From Micromonospora sp. RHAY321 (lineage in GTDB: Bacteria; Actinomycetota; Actinomycetes; Mycobacteriales; Micromonosporaceae): a DNA stretch of 64,000 bases. The translations under genes and the position numbers were made by a program. How positions within the stretch are numbered: the stretch's first letter is position 1; the number at the start of each line of letters is the position of its first letter. The stretch is from contig NZ_JAMHIW010000006.1 of assembly GCF_023896955.1 (NCBI RefSeq), positions 248,001-312,000 on the forward strand. Reading direction: 5' to 3'. Below, piece after piece: positions 33,016 through 43,211 of this stretch. Below the pieces are notes generated by a model. It was not told the origin of the DNA, ran no database searches, and was given only the letters and a program-made list of their open reading frames with translations.

Positions 33016-34308
33016 ATGCGGGTCATGCTGCGTCGCGCCCTACCCCGCCGCTCGGAAGCTCGCCGGCTCCTCATCGGCACCCTGCTGTCGGCGATCGGGC
33101 GCGGCCTGACCCTGCCGTTCCTGTTCATCTACCTGACCGATGTGCGAGGGCTCACCGACACCCGCGCCGGGCTCGTGATCGGCTGGTACGGCGCGGTCAC
33201 CCTGGCCCTGTCGCCGCTGGGCGGGACGCTGATCGACCGGTTCGGTGCCCGCCGGGTGGTGGTGCCGTGCCTGCTGATCGAGGCGGTCGGCACGGGCTCG
33301 CTGGCGCTGGTCCACTCGACCGGCTCGGCCCTGCTGGTCATGACCGTGGTCGCGATCGGCAGCTCGGCGATCTGGTCGGGGCAGAACACCATCCTCGCGT
33401 CCCTGACCGACGACGACGAACGGCAGCGCGTCTTCGGGCTGAACTTCGCCCTGCTCAACCTCGGCATCGGTATCGGCGGCATGACCTCCGGCGCGATCGT
33501 CGACACGGCGCGACCCGGGACCTTCCAGGCGATCTACGTGCTCGACGCGGTGAGCTACCTGATGCCGGCGCTGATCCTGCTCACCCTGCCCGGCGTCGGC
33601 CACCGGCTCGGCAAGCGCCGCACCGGCAACGAACCCTCACCCGGCGGCTACCTGACCGTGCTCCGCGACCGTCCGTTCCGCCGACTGGTGATCTTCGGCC
33701 TGGTCCTCACCACCTGCGGGTACGCCCAGATCGAGGTGGGCTTCGCCGCGTACGCCGTGCGGGTCGTCGAGGTGACGCCCCGGGTGGTCGCCTGGGCGCT
33801 CGCGGCCAACACGGTGATGATCGTGCTCGCCCAGCTCCTGGTCATCCGCCGGATCGAGGGGCGCAGCCGCACCGGTGCGCTCGCCGTGGTCGGGGCGGTG
33901 TTCGCCGCCGCCTGGCTGGTCCTCGGCGCCGGCGGCCTGGTCAGCGCGGGCAACGCCGTGACGGCCGCCCTGTGCGTGGTGGCGTGTTCGGCGATCTTCG
34001 GCTTCGGCGAGACGATGCTGTCGCCGGTGATGCCGGCGCTGACCAACGCGCTGGCCACCGACGAGCTGCGCGGGCGCTACAACGCCATGAGTTCGATGAT
34101 CTTCGGGATCAGCGGCGTCATCGGTCCGGTCACCGCCGGCCCGCTCCTCGGCGCCGCCGACGGCAAGGTCTGGGTGGCGACGGTCGTCGGCGGCTGCCTG
34201 GTCGCCTCGCTGGTCGCGCTCTCCCTGCGCCGACTGCTCACCGCCGCCCAGGACGGCCGGACGACGACGGCACCGACCGCACCCGACCCGGCCTCCGTCC
34301 CGGCCTGA
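33016..34308 (+). CDS. MFS transporter
   Basis: 430 residues, ~12 hydrophobic segments. The loop 2-3 MFS motif appears as GGTLIDRFGARRVVV, and the first helix region reads 'LSAIGRGLTLPFLFIYLTD', similar to drug or small-molecule exporters of the MdtH/YttB-like type. The start is not firmly fixed: ATG 33016 (MRVMLRR) or ATG 33025; neither has a strong ribosome-binding site. Substrate unknown. A 13-bp hairpin terminates the gene. Confidence 0.85.
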   Translation: MRVMLRRALPRRSEARRLLIGTLLSAIGRGLTLPFLFIYLTDVRGLTDTRAGLVIGWYGAVTLALSPLGGTLIDRFGARRVVVPCLLIEAVGTGSLALVHSTGSALLVMTVVAIGSSAIWSGQNTILASLTDDDERQRVFGLNFALLNLGIGIGGMTSGAIVDTARPGTFQAIYVLDAVSYLMPALILLTLPGVGHRLGKRRTGNEPSPGGYLTVLRDRPFRRLVIFGLVLTTCGYAQIEVGFAAYAVRVVEVTPRVVAWALAANTVMIVLAQLLVIRRIEGRSRTGALAVVGAVFAAAWLVLGAGGLVSAGNAVTAALCVVACSAIFGFGETMLSPVMPALTNALATDELRGRYNAMSSMIFGISGVIGPVTAGPLLGAADGKVWVATVVGGCLVASLVALSLRRLLTAAQDGRTTTAPTAPDPASVPA

Positions 34309-34396
34309 CCCAGGCTGGGCCGGACCGGGCCACACGGCGGGCGGGTCCGTGCAGCAACCCGGGCGTTGGGGCATGTGGGATGCGTCGGAGACGGGT

Positions 34397-34426
34397 CGGG
34401 CCCCGGAGCGAATGCTCCGGGGCCCG
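34397..34426. terminator. Bidirectional terminator, MFS / 5'-nucleotidase
   Basis: Perfect 13-bp stem (34397-34409 with 34414-34426) with tetraloop, between convergent stops at 34308 and 34446. Confidence 0.7.
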
Positions 34427-34445
34427 GTCGTCGCGGGGTCGTCCG

Positions 34446-36173
34446 TCAGGCGGCGGGGACCTCGGCGGTGGTGCGGATCCGGTCCAGCGTCGGAGCGGAG
34501 ACCGGCGACTGCGCGGTCAGGTACGCCACGAACGCGTCCAGGTCGATCATGCCGGTGACCAGGTTCGTGCCCGCGGTGAGCGCGCTGAACCCGTCGCCGC
34601 CGCCGGCCAGGAAGTTGTTCACCGTGATCCGGTAGGTGGCGGCGGGGTCGACGGCGGTGCCGCCGATGGTGAGGCTGCCCCGGACCACGCGGGTGCCGGC
34701 GCACGGGTCGGCCGCGGTGGCGGTGGTGCCGTTCAGGTCGACCACGTAGCGCAGGGTCGAGGACGGGTAGAGCGTCCGGCCGGTGACGAACTGCTGCTCC
34801 AGCACGCAGTAGAGCTGCGCGCCGGTCAGGTCGAGCGTCACCAGGTTGTTGGCGAACGGCTGCACCGTGAACGCCTCCCCGTAGGTGACGGGACCGGCGT
34901 CCAGGCCGGCGCGGACCCCGCCCGGGTTCATCAGAGCCGCGACCGCGTTCTGCTCGTCGTCGGTGGCGGCCAGTTGAGCGTCCGCGATCAGGTTGCCCAG
35001 CGGCGACTCACCGCACGAGTTCGGCACCTGCACCGAGCAGGTGGCGAGCAGGTTCTCCTGGGTCGTCGGGATCGCGGTGGCGGTCACGCCGACCTGGCGG
35101 TCGGCGACCGGGCCGAGCACGGTCTTGTAGCGGTCGATCAGGTCAGTCTGCTTCCGGTCCCTGGCGACGTCCCGGGTGACCACGACGTTCTCCGCGCCGG
35201 CGGAGAGCACGTCACCGGTCCGACGGTCGATCTTGAGGTCGATGTCGGTGACCAGGCGACCGAACGAGCTGGCACTGGTGACCAGCTTGCCGTTGATGTC
35301 GCAGTTGTACGCCTGGTGGGTGTGCCCGCTGACCACCACGTCGATGGACGGGTCCATCCGGTTGGCGATGTCCACGATGGGGCCGGTGAGACCCACGCAG
35401 TCGTTGATGCCGCCGGTGGCGGCCTGGGCACCACCCTCGTGCAGCAGCACGACGATCGTCTCCACGCCCTTGGCGCGCAGCTCGCGGGCGTACCGGTTGG
35501 CGGTGACCGCCTCGTCGGCGAAGGTGAGCCCGGCGACGCCCTGCTGGCTGACGATCTGCGGGGTGCCCTCCAGGGTCATCCCGATGAAGCCGATCTTGAC
35601 GCCCTGCACCTTGTGGATCGCGTACGGGGGCAGCAGCGGACGACCGGTCTCGGTCTTGAACGCGTTCGCGGAGAGGTACTGGAAGCCGGCGCCCCGGTAC
35701 GGGGTGCCGTCGGCGCAGCCGTCCACCGGGTGGCAGCCGCCGTTCTGGATCCGCAGCAGCTCGGCGGCGCCCTCGTCGAACTCGTGGTTGCCGACGCTGG
35801 CGTAGTCCAGCCCGGCCATGGTCAGCGCCTCGATGGTCGGCTCGTCGTGGAACGCGGCGGAGAGCAGCGGCGACGCACCGATGAGGTCACCGGCGGCGAC
35901 CGTGATGGTGTTCTGCTTCTTGGCGGCGGCGCGCAGCTCGGCCAGGTGGGTCGCAAGGAACTCGACGCCGCCCGCGGCCTGCCCGGCGATGCTGCCGCTG
36001 GAGCCGGTCGGGGGTTCGAGGTTGCCGTGGAAGTCGTTGAGGGCCAGCAGGGTGACGTCGACCGGCTTCGGCCTCGCGTCGGCCTGCTCGGGGGTGGTGG
36101 CGACCGCGCCGAGCGCGGCCACCGCGAGTGCGGTCAGGCCGATGCCGGCCCGACGCATCCCGGGGATGGACAT
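34446..36173 (-). CDS. Secreted 5'-nucleotidase / UDP-sugar hydrolase family protein
   Basis: 575 residues from ATG 36173, AGGAG seven bases upstream. A signal peptide (about 1-33, ending ADA-RP) directs export. The N-terminal metallophosphoesterase domain has LNDFHGN (45-51), 'AAGDLIGASPLLSA', 'GNHEFDEG' and 'SGHTHQAYN', giving the two-metal site. The C-terminal 5'-nucleotidase domain ('YGEAFTVQPFANNLVTLDLTG') binds the nucleoside moiety. Such enzymes dephosphorylate extracellular nucleotides for phosphate and nucleoside salvage. No PHO-box-like repeat was recognised upstream. Cys pairs around residues 270-300 and 400 may form disulfides. Confidence 0.92.
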   Translation of the reverse strand: MSIPGMRRAGIGLTALAVAALGAVATTPEQADARPKPVDVTLLALNDFHGNLEPPTGSSGSIAGQAAGGVEFLATHLAELRAAAKKQNTITVAAGDLIGASPLLSAAFHDEPTIEALTMAGLDYASVGNHEFDEGAAELLRIQNGGCHPVDGCADGTPYRGAGFQYLSANAFKTETGRPLLPPYAIHKVQGVKIGFIGMTLEGTPQIVSQQGVAGLTFADEAVTANRYARELRAKGVETIVVLLHEGGAQAATGGINDCVGLTGPIVDIANRMDPSIDVVVSGHTHQAYNCDINGKLVTSASSFGRLVTDIDLKIDRRTGDVLSAGAENVVVTRDVARDRKQTDLIDRYKTVLGPVADRQVGVTATAIPTTQENLLATCSVQVPNSCGESPLGNLIADAQLAATDDEQNAVAALMNPGGVRAGLDAGPVTYGEAFTVQPFANNLVTLDLTGAQLYCVLEQQFVTGRTLYPSSTLRYVVDLNGTTATAADPCAGTRVVRGSLTIGGTAVDPAATYRITVNNFLAGGGDGFSALTAGTNLVTGMIDLDAFVAYLTAQSPVSAPTLDRIRTTAEVPAA

Positions 36174-36521
36174 GGAACTCCTCGTGAGAATCGGCGCGTG
36201 CGGTGCCCGGACTGTGGGTCGACCGGGCCGCCGACCGACGCCGTCGGAAGGGTCGATCGCGGATGCCGGCGGTGGGGATCGCCGCCCGCCCGGACAGCCT
36301 CTCATCCGGACGCCGACCGGTCGAGCCGGGCGGCACATCAGAGCTGCAGATATGCACAACCGCCCGCATCCATCGGCGCCAACAGGGTCCTTTGCTGGTG
36401 GACCCCGCCGCTGGTCCAGAAAGGACGGGACAGGCGGTGCGAACGCGGGCGACCTCGTGAGCCGACGGCCCGCGACGGCTCACCGTCGGGCCGCGACGCC
36501 GGCCGGCACCGTGACCCCGCG
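36174..36521. other. Gene-free region upstream of the 5'-nucleotidase
   Basis: 348 bases. It must hold the 5'-nucleotidase promoter (minus strand) and the 3' trailer of the GGCT-like gene. I see no strong hairpin, repeat or coding frame. Confidence 0.4.
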
Positions 36522-37190
36522 TCAGGCCGTGGTCAGCGCCTCGGTGACCAGCGTCGCGACGGCACCGGCCGGCCAGCCGTCAGCGACCCCCGGGCGCTGC
36601 GCCAGGTAGTCGGCGATCCGCTCGGCCGGCCAGCCGTGCGACTCGCACAACCCTCGGGCGATCATGCCGAGGTAGACCGGCGCCGGTGGCCGGCACCGCC
36701 TGGCGGACGCCGGCTCCGGAGCGGTGAAGGTGAGCATCGGCAGCCCGGTGTGGTGGCCCGGGCAGACCAGCGTCTCGTAGCGGCCCGGGCCGAGCGTGGC
36801 CCGTCCGTCGGCGACGGCCGCATCGATCGCCGCGCCCGTCGCCGGGATGAGGTCGGCCGTGTCGCCCGGCGGCCGGTACATCTCCTGCGCCGCGATGTCG
36901 GTGAACTGCTCGACGGTGACCAGGTAGGCGCGGGCCGCGGCCACGCCCGGCAACTGCGGGTCGTAGAACGCCATGCCGCCGGTCCAGGCGCCGGACTCGC
37001 CGGCGAAGTAGATCCCGCCGGGCAGTGACACCGGCACCGATCGGCTCGGTGGGCGGGGGTCCCGGCAGCCGGGGTACGTCCGTCGCCCGCCGGGCGGGCA
37101 GCCACCGCCGATGTACCACGCCAGCCGGGCGGCGTGCATGTTCGAGCCGTACGCGACGTACCAGACCAGCCGCTCCTCGGCGCCGACCAC
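36522..37190 (-). CDS. Gamma-glutamylcyclotransferase-like protein
   Basis: 222 residues, GTG start at 37190, 11 bases after the upstream phosphoesterase stop. 'VWYVAYGSNM' (9-18) is the substrate-loop signature of the GGCT/BtrG fold; the segment 'SVPVSLPGGIYFAGESGAWTG' continues the beta-barrel pattern. The catalytic acid (normally a Glu in the middle of the fold) could not be placed with certainty, so activity is not assured. Databases sometimes mislabel this group 'histone deacetylase'. It probably shares a transcript with the phosphoesterase. Confidence 0.75.
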   Translation of the reverse strand: MVGAEERLVWYVAYGSNMHAARLAWYIGGGCPPGGRRTYPGCRDPRPPSRSVPVSLPGGIYFAGESGAWTGGMAFYDPQLPGVAAARAYLVTVEQFTDIAAQEMYRPPGDTADLIPATGAAIDAAVADGRATLGPGRYETLVCPGHHTGLPMLTFTAPEPASARRCRPPAPVYLGMIARGLCESHGWPAERIADYLAQRPGVADGWPAGAVATLVTEALTTA

Positions 37191-37201
37191 GACGGGTGTC
37201 C

Positions 37202-37981
37202 TCAGAAGCCGCAGATCTGGCCGGCGGAGTGGCTGACCTGGACGGTGTGCGTCACGCAGCCGCCCGGCTCGACCAGGTGCAGCAGGAAGGCGGTCGGCTC
37301 GGCGACCCAGCCGATCTGCTCGTCGGCACTCATGGTGAGCGTGCTCTGCCGCCAGGTGCTGGGCGCCACCGTGAGCACCGTGCCGGCGTACCCCGTGGTG
37401 ACCGGCCGGTGCAGGTGCCCGGCGGCGACCCGTACGACGTGCCGGTGCCGCCCGATCACCTCGGCGAACGCGTCGGAGTCGGCGAGGCGGATGCCGTCGG
37501 CCACCGGGATGCCGACGGCAACCGGCGGGTGGTGCAGGCAGACCACGGCGGGCACCTCGGGCCGCCCGGCCAGCACCCCGTCGAGCCAGCCGAGCTGCTC
37601 CTCGCCGAGTTGACCGCCGTCGCTGCCGGGGACGAGCGAGTCGAGCACCACGACGGTCGCCGCCTCGTGGTCGACGTGGTAGTACGCGGAGAACCCGCCG
37701 CCCAGCCAGGGCGTGCCGCCGAACGCGTCGAGCAGCGACTCCCGGTCGTCGTGGTTGCCGGTGACCAGGTGCACCGGCAGCGGGAACCGGCCGATCAGCT
37801 CGCGGAGCGCGGCGTACTCGTCGGGCCGACCGTGGTCGACCAGGTCACCGGTGATCACGACGCAGTCGGGTCGGGGGCGCAGCGCCAGCACCCGGCCGAG
37901 CGCGCGGTGCAGCCCGGCGGCCGGTTCGGCGGCGAGCACGCCGGTGGTCAGGTGGGGGTCACTGAGCTGGGCGATGAGCAT
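37202..37981 (-). CDS. Calcineurin-like phosphodiesterase (CpdA/Icc type)
   Basis: 259 residues, ATG 37981 preceded by GAGGAGG. Metal ligands are visible: Asp8 and His10 (LSDPHL), Asp46 (GDLVDHG), Asn77-His78 (GNHDD), His150 (CLHHPP), His189 and His191 (GHLHRP). This pattern matches the cyclic-nucleotide phosphodiesterase subgroup (CpdA, GpdQ, Rv0805). Given the large cyclase elsewhere in the window and the divergent diguanylate cyclase, cAMP turnover is an attractive role, but glycerophosphodiester substrates are equally compatible. The 805-residue extension of this frame is antisense to the diguanylate cyclase and rejected. Confidence 0.88.
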   Translation of the reverse strand: MLIAQLSDPHLTTGVLAAEPAAGLHRALGRVLALRPRPDCVVITGDLVDHGRPDEYAALRELIGRFPLPVHLVTGNHDDRESLLDAFGGTPWLGGGFSAYYHVDHEAATVVVLDSLVPGSDGGQLGEEQLGWLDGVLAGRPEVPAVVCLHHPPVAVGIPVADGIRLADSDAFAEVIGRHRHVVRVAAGHLHRPVTTGYAGTVLTVAPSTWRQSTLTMSADEQIGWVAEPTAFLLHLVEPGGCVTHTVQVSHSAGQICGF

Positions 37982-38173
37982 GAGCCCGCCTCCTCGGCGC
38001 CGGGAACTCCACGCTATCGCTGGTCGACATCCTCCGGGGTCCCTGCGCCCACAGGCCCTGTCCACAGCCTGTGGATGGCACATGTGTACGAAGACAGATC
38101 GACTCCGAGCCACCGTGAGTACGCTTGATCGCGCGGCTCGGCGCCGGCCGGCCCCTCCCCTACCTGGAACGAC

Positions 38174-39601
38174 GTGCGAGTGGATCATCAGCGAGTCATC
38201 CGTGACGTCACCGTCCGCCTGCCGATGGCGTCGAGCGCTCTCGAGGCCTGCCGGTGGACGGTCAACGCGCTGTCCCGCCACACCCCCGCGACCATCTCCG
38301 TGCTGCTCGATGTCCACGACCGGCTGCGCTGCGTCGCGGCGACCGGTGCGTGGCAGGTCTTCGCCACCGTGCCGCCGCGGACCGGGATCGTCGGCCGGGT
38401 GTACGCCACCGGCAGCACCGCCGTCGTCCCGGACGTCTCCACCGACCCGGACTACCTGCCGATACGCCCCGACGTGACCGCGGAGTTGTGCGTGCCGGTG
38501 CTGGACCCGGCGGGCCGGGCGATCGGTGTCCTCGACCTGCAGTGGAGTGAGCCGGTCGACCTGGAGCCGTGGCGGGAGACCGCCGAGCGGGTGGCCGTCC
38601 GACTCGGCGCGCGGATCGTCGCACTCGGCGGCACGCCAGCGGAGAGTCGCAGCGAGAAGCTGCTCCGGCACGCCGCCGCGCTCTCCTCGGCGCCGACCGA
38701 GCTGGACGTGATGGGCGCGGCGACCTGCGCGGCCCGGGAGGTCTCCACCCTTTCCGCGGCGATACTGCTGGTCGCCGACCCGGAGGGTGCCGGGCTCGGG
38801 CCGTCTCCGCTGATTGCGGGCGAGCTGGAGACGCGGATCCGGGCCGAGCTGGACGAGGCGGGTCCGGCCGCGCTGGGCCGGATGGTCGACCGGGCGCACC
38901 GGTACGGCGCCGGCTACACGCTGGGCGAGGCGGGGCACCCTCCGACCGAGGACTACCGGCCGCTGACCCGGGCCGGGGTGCGCACTCTGATCGCCGTACC
39001 GGTCGGGCCGTCGGACGCCGGCGGGGTGCTGCTGGTGGCCGACGAGCGGTTGCTGCGCCCGGACCCGACCACGGTCAGTCTGATGGAACTGCTCGCCGGG
39101 CAGGCCTGGACCAGCCTGGACCGGCTGCGCACGCTGGCACGGCTGCGGGAGCAGGCCAGCTCCGACCCGCTGACCGGGTTGCGGCACACCGGCCAGTTCG
39201 GGCGGCGGATCGCGGCGGCCACCCCGGGGCGTACGGCCCTGCTGGCGATCGACGTGGACGGCTTCAAGATTGTCAACGATACGTACGGCCACCAGGCCGG
39301 CGACCAGGTGCTGGTCGGGCTGGCGCGGGCGTTGGAGGGTGCGCTGCGGCACGGCGACGAGCTGTACCGGATCGGTGGCGACGAGTTCGTCGCGGTGATC
39401 GAGGTGAGCCGCCCGGAGGAGGCGGTCCGGATCGCGGAGCGACTGACCGAGGCGGCCCGCCGTACCGGCCGCACCATCAGCGTGGGCGTGGCGCTGCCCC
39501 GCCCCGGCGAGACCCCCGACCTCACCCTGCGAAGAGCCGACCAGGCCCTCTACGCGGTAAAACGCCAGGGCCGCGACGGCGTCCACCTGGCCGCCGCCTG
39601 A
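38174..39601 (+). CDS. GAF-domain diguanylate cyclase
   Basis: 475 residues from GTG 38174 (a second GTG two codons later is possible). A GAF domain (about 20-150) and a second GAF-like segment (about 160-315) precede a GGDEF domain (about 325-470) with the intact catalytic GGDEF at 401-405 and 'LAIDVDGFKIVNDTYGHQAGD'. RHGD at 392-395 sits exactly five residues ahead, the inhibitory I-site that binds c-di-GMP, so product inhibition is expected. No EAL domain, no transmembrane helix: a soluble, ligand-gated c-di-GMP synthase. c-di-GMP controls development in Streptomyces through BldD. It is divergent from the phosphodiesterase gene. Confidence 0.92.
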   Translation: MRVDHQRVIRDVTVRLPMASSALEACRWTVNALSRHTPATISVLLDVHDRLRCVAATGAWQVFATVPPRTGIVGRVYATGSTAVVPDVSTDPDYLPIRPDVTAELCVPVLDPAGRAIGVLDLQWSEPVDLEPWRETAERVAVRLGARIVALGGTPAESRSEKLLRHAAALSSAPTELDVMGAATCAAREVSTLSAAILLVADPEGAGLGPSPLIAGELETRIRAELDEAGPAALGRMVDRAHRYGAGYTLGEAGHPPTEDYRPLTRAGVRTLIAVPVGPSDAGGVLLVADERLLRPDPTTVSLMELLAGQAWTSLDRLRTLARLREQASSDPLTGLRHTGQFGRRIAAATPGRTALLAIDVDGFKIVNDTYGHQAGDQVLVGLARALEGALRHGDELYRIGGDEFVAVIEVSRPEEAVRIAERLTEAARRTGRTISVGVALPRPGETPDLTLRRADQALYAVKRQGRDGVHLAAA

Positions 39602-39626
39602 CCCACCCCCCTCCCCCACCCACCCT

Positions 39627-39699
39627 CGCGATCTTGCACTTGAGGTCCTGCTTTTGCGAGGTTCACCCCGTTTGTCAGGGCAGGAACTGCAAGATCGCG
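39627..39699. repeat. Intergenic palindromic repeat, CGCGATC ends
   Basis: CGCGATCTTGCA (39627-39638) is exactly inverted at 39688-39699; an inner pair (tcctgc/gcagga) lengthens the pairing. 73 bases, sited between the convergent stops of the diguanylate cyclase and asd. Same ends and size as 9807-9881. Confidence 0.6.
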
Positions 39700-39736
39700 G
39701 GGCGGGGGCGCGGCGGCGCGGGGAGAGGGAGGGCGG

Positions 39737-40795
39737 TTAGGCCGTCAGGTCCTTGGCCAGGAGTTCGGCGATCTGGGCGGTGTTGAGGGCGGCGCCCTTG
39801 CGGAGGTTGTCGCCGGTGATGAAGAGGTCGAGGGCGCGCGGGTCGTCGAGGGCGCGGCGGATCCGGCCGACCCAGGACGGGTCGGTGCCCACCGCGTCGA
39901 TCGGCATCGGGAACTCTCCGGCGGCGGGGTCGTCGACCAGGATCACCCCGGGGGCGTTGCGCAGCGCCTCGCGGGCGCCCTCGGCGTCGACCTCGGTGGC
40001 GAAGACCGCGTGCACGGCCACCGAGTGACCGGTCACCACCGGCACCCGCACGCAGGTGGCGGAGACCTTGAGGTCGGGCAGGCCGAGGATCTTCCGCGAC
40101 TCGTTGCGGACCTTCATCTCCTCCGACGACCAGCCACCGTCGGCCGGCGAGCCGGCCCAGGGCACCACGTTGAGCGCCAGCGGCGCCGGGAACGGACCCA
40201 GGTCGTCGCCGACCGCCTGCCGGACGTCACCGGTGCGCGAGCCGAGCGCGCGGTCCCCGGCGACCTTGGCGAGCTGGTCGTGCAGGATGTCCACGCCGGC
40301 CTGACCGGACCCGGAGACCGCCTGGTAGGAGGCGAGCACCAGCTCGCGCAGGCCGTACTCGCGGTGCAGCGGCGCGACCGCGACGATCATCGCGAGGGTG
40401 GTGCAGTTGGCGTTGGCGATGATGCCCCGGGGTCGGTTGCGGACCTGCTCCGGGTTGATCTCCGGAACCACCAGCGGGACGTCCCGGTCCATCCGGAAGG
40501 CACCGGAGTTGTCCACCGCGATCGCACCGCGGGCGACGGCGATCGGCGCCCACTCGGCGGAGACCTCGTCGGGTACGTCGAACATCGCCACGTCGACGCC
40601 GTCGAAGGCCTCCGGGGTCAGCGCCTGGACGACGAGATCCTCGCCCCGGCAACGCACCCGCTTTCCGACCGAACGCTCGGAGGCGAGCAGGCGGATCTCA
40701 CCCCAGACGTTGCGACGCCCGGTGAGCAGCTCACACATCACGGTGCCGACGGCACCGGTCGCTCCGACCACTGCGAGGGTGGGCAGCGCCGTCAT
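39737..40795 (-). CDS. asd: Aspartate-semialdehyde dehydrogenase
   Basis: 352 residues. The NADP-binding loop GATGAVG (11-17) and the active-site NANCTT with catalytic Cys131 identify it; 'SGSGQAGVDIL' and 'RVPVVTGHSVAVHA' are further family motifs. It reduces aspartyl phosphate to aspartate semialdehyde, the branch point for lysine/diaminopimelate, threonine and methionine. ATG 40795 lies five bases after the stop of the aspartokinase gene, so ask-asd is an operon, the usual actinobacterial order. Confidence 0.95.
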   Translation of the reverse strand: MTALPTLAVVGATGAVGTVMCELLTGRRNVWGEIRLLASERSVGKRVRCRGEDLVVQALTPEAFDGVDVAMFDVPDEVSAEWAPIAVARGAIAVDNSGAFRMDRDVPLVVPEINPEQVRNRPRGIIANANCTTLAMIVAVAPLHREYGLRELVLASYQAVSGSGQAGVDILHDQLAKVAGDRALGSRTGDVRQAVGDDLGPFPAPLALNVVPWAGSPADGGWSSEEMKVRNESRKILGLPDLKVSATCVRVPVVTGHSVAVHAVFATEVDAEGAREALRNAPGVILVDDPAAGEFPMPIDAVGTDPSWVGRIRRALDDPRALDLFITGDNLRKGAALNTAQIAELLAKDLTA

Positions 40796-40800
40796 CGGCG

Positions 40801-42066
<1,266 letters not shown>

Positions 42067-42335
42067 GACCGTGCACTCCCTCCCAGCGACCCTGAGCGTG
42101 CCGACGCCGCCGGAACCGGGGCCGGCGGCGCGTGTCAGACCCCTTGAGGGTATCCGGCGGGTAACGACGCCGGGTCAGGTGATCCCACCATCCGGCCCGC
42201 ACGGCCCCAGGGCGGGCCGACCTGCCGCGCCCCACCAGGTCCCCGAGGTACGCCGGCCCGGCCCGCCCGACACGCCGGACCGGGCCCGGTGCACGGCGGC
42301 CCCCGCCGCCCGTCCGCACCCACCAGAATGGGCCG

Positions 42336-43127
42336 GTGCCCGTCCTCACCCGCTCGGCCGGCCGCGTGCTCGGGCCGCTCGTGTTCGCCCTGCCGACTCT
42401 CCTGGTCGCCTGCACCAGCGAGCAGCCCCCATCCCCGCCGCCGCCGACCGATCCCGGGCCGGTCGAGGTGGCCGCCGCCCGCGACGAGCTGGCCGCGCTG
42501 GCCGCCGCGGCTCAGGACCGCCACCTGGTGGCGCAGTACGTGTACAGCCAGGCCGGCCAACCGGACCGGACGATCGTGTTCACCAGCGCCAACGACGGCG
42601 GCTGGCGGGTCGACGTGCCGGGTGGCGCGCTGGGCGGCACCGTCGACGTCTCGCTGGCCGCCACCGCCGACGGGCTGTTCCAGTGCGCCCTGCCGTCGGC
42701 CGGGCGGCCGGAGCCGGCGCACTGCGTACGCCTCGGCGAGCGCGACGACGCCCTCCCGCGCAAGCTGGATCCCCGGGTTCAGCACCCGCTGACCGACTGG
42801 CTGGACGTGCTCACCGACCGGCGCGCGCCGCTCGCCGTCGCTCCGGCCGACACGCCTCGGGGCTTCACCGGCACCTGCTACTCGGTGGACTCCACGTCCG
42901 CCTCGCTCAACGCCCCGCTGGACGTCGGCATCTACTGCTACGACCGGGACGGCACACCGACCGGTGTCCGGACCGAGGCGGGGTCGCTGAAGCTGGCCGC
43001 CCCGCCCGGGCCGGCGCCGGCCAGCGTGCAGTTGGCCGGCCCGGTGGTGGTGGACCAGGAACCGCTGGACACCGCCGCGCCACCGACACCCGATCCGTCC
43101 GAAAGCCCGAGCGCGGGAACGCGCTGA
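42336..43127 (+). CDS. Putative lipoprotein, function unknown
   Basis: 263 residues from GTG 42336. The signal peptide ends in a lipobox LLVAC (Cys26). A Pro-rich linker follows, then a domain with 'RTIVFTSANDGGWRVDVPGG' and four later cysteines, suggesting two disulfides, similar in plan to LppX/LprG-like or DUF-type actinobacterial lipoproteins but without a definite match. The tail is Pro/Ser-rich. Divergent from ask, with ~270 bases between. Role unknown. Confidence 0.75.
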   Translation: MPVLTRSAGRVLGPLVFALPTLLVACTSEQPPSPPPPTDPGPVEVAAARDELAALAAAAQDRHLVAQYVYSQAGQPDRTIVFTSANDGGWRVDVPGGALGGTVDVSLAATADGLFQCALPSAGRPEPAHCVRLGERDDALPRKLDPRVQHPLTDWLDVLTDRRAPLAVAPADTPRGFTGTCYSVDSTSASLNAPLDVGIYCYDRDGTPTGVRTEAGSLKLAAPPGPAPASVQLAGPVVVDQEPLDTAAPPTPDPSESPSAGTR

Positions 43128-43211
43128 TCTTCTTCCCGTTACGGGTGCGTTTGCCCACATTCAGCGAGGCTGGCCTGAGCCGCGAATCACCCATACAGGA
43201 CGATTCTCGCC

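Noticed and set aside
32925..37028. 1367-residue open frame on the plus strand
   Set aside because: It overlaps the MFS gene in another frame and is antisense to the 5'-nucleotidase and GGCT-like genes, all with clear motifs. It is a shadow of high GC third-position bias, with low-complexity translation.
37982..39619. Upstream extension of the phosphodiesterase frame to 805 residues
   Set aside because: The added part is antisense to the GAF-GGDEF gene. The ATG at 37981 has GAGGAGG and starts exactly at the LSDPH domain.
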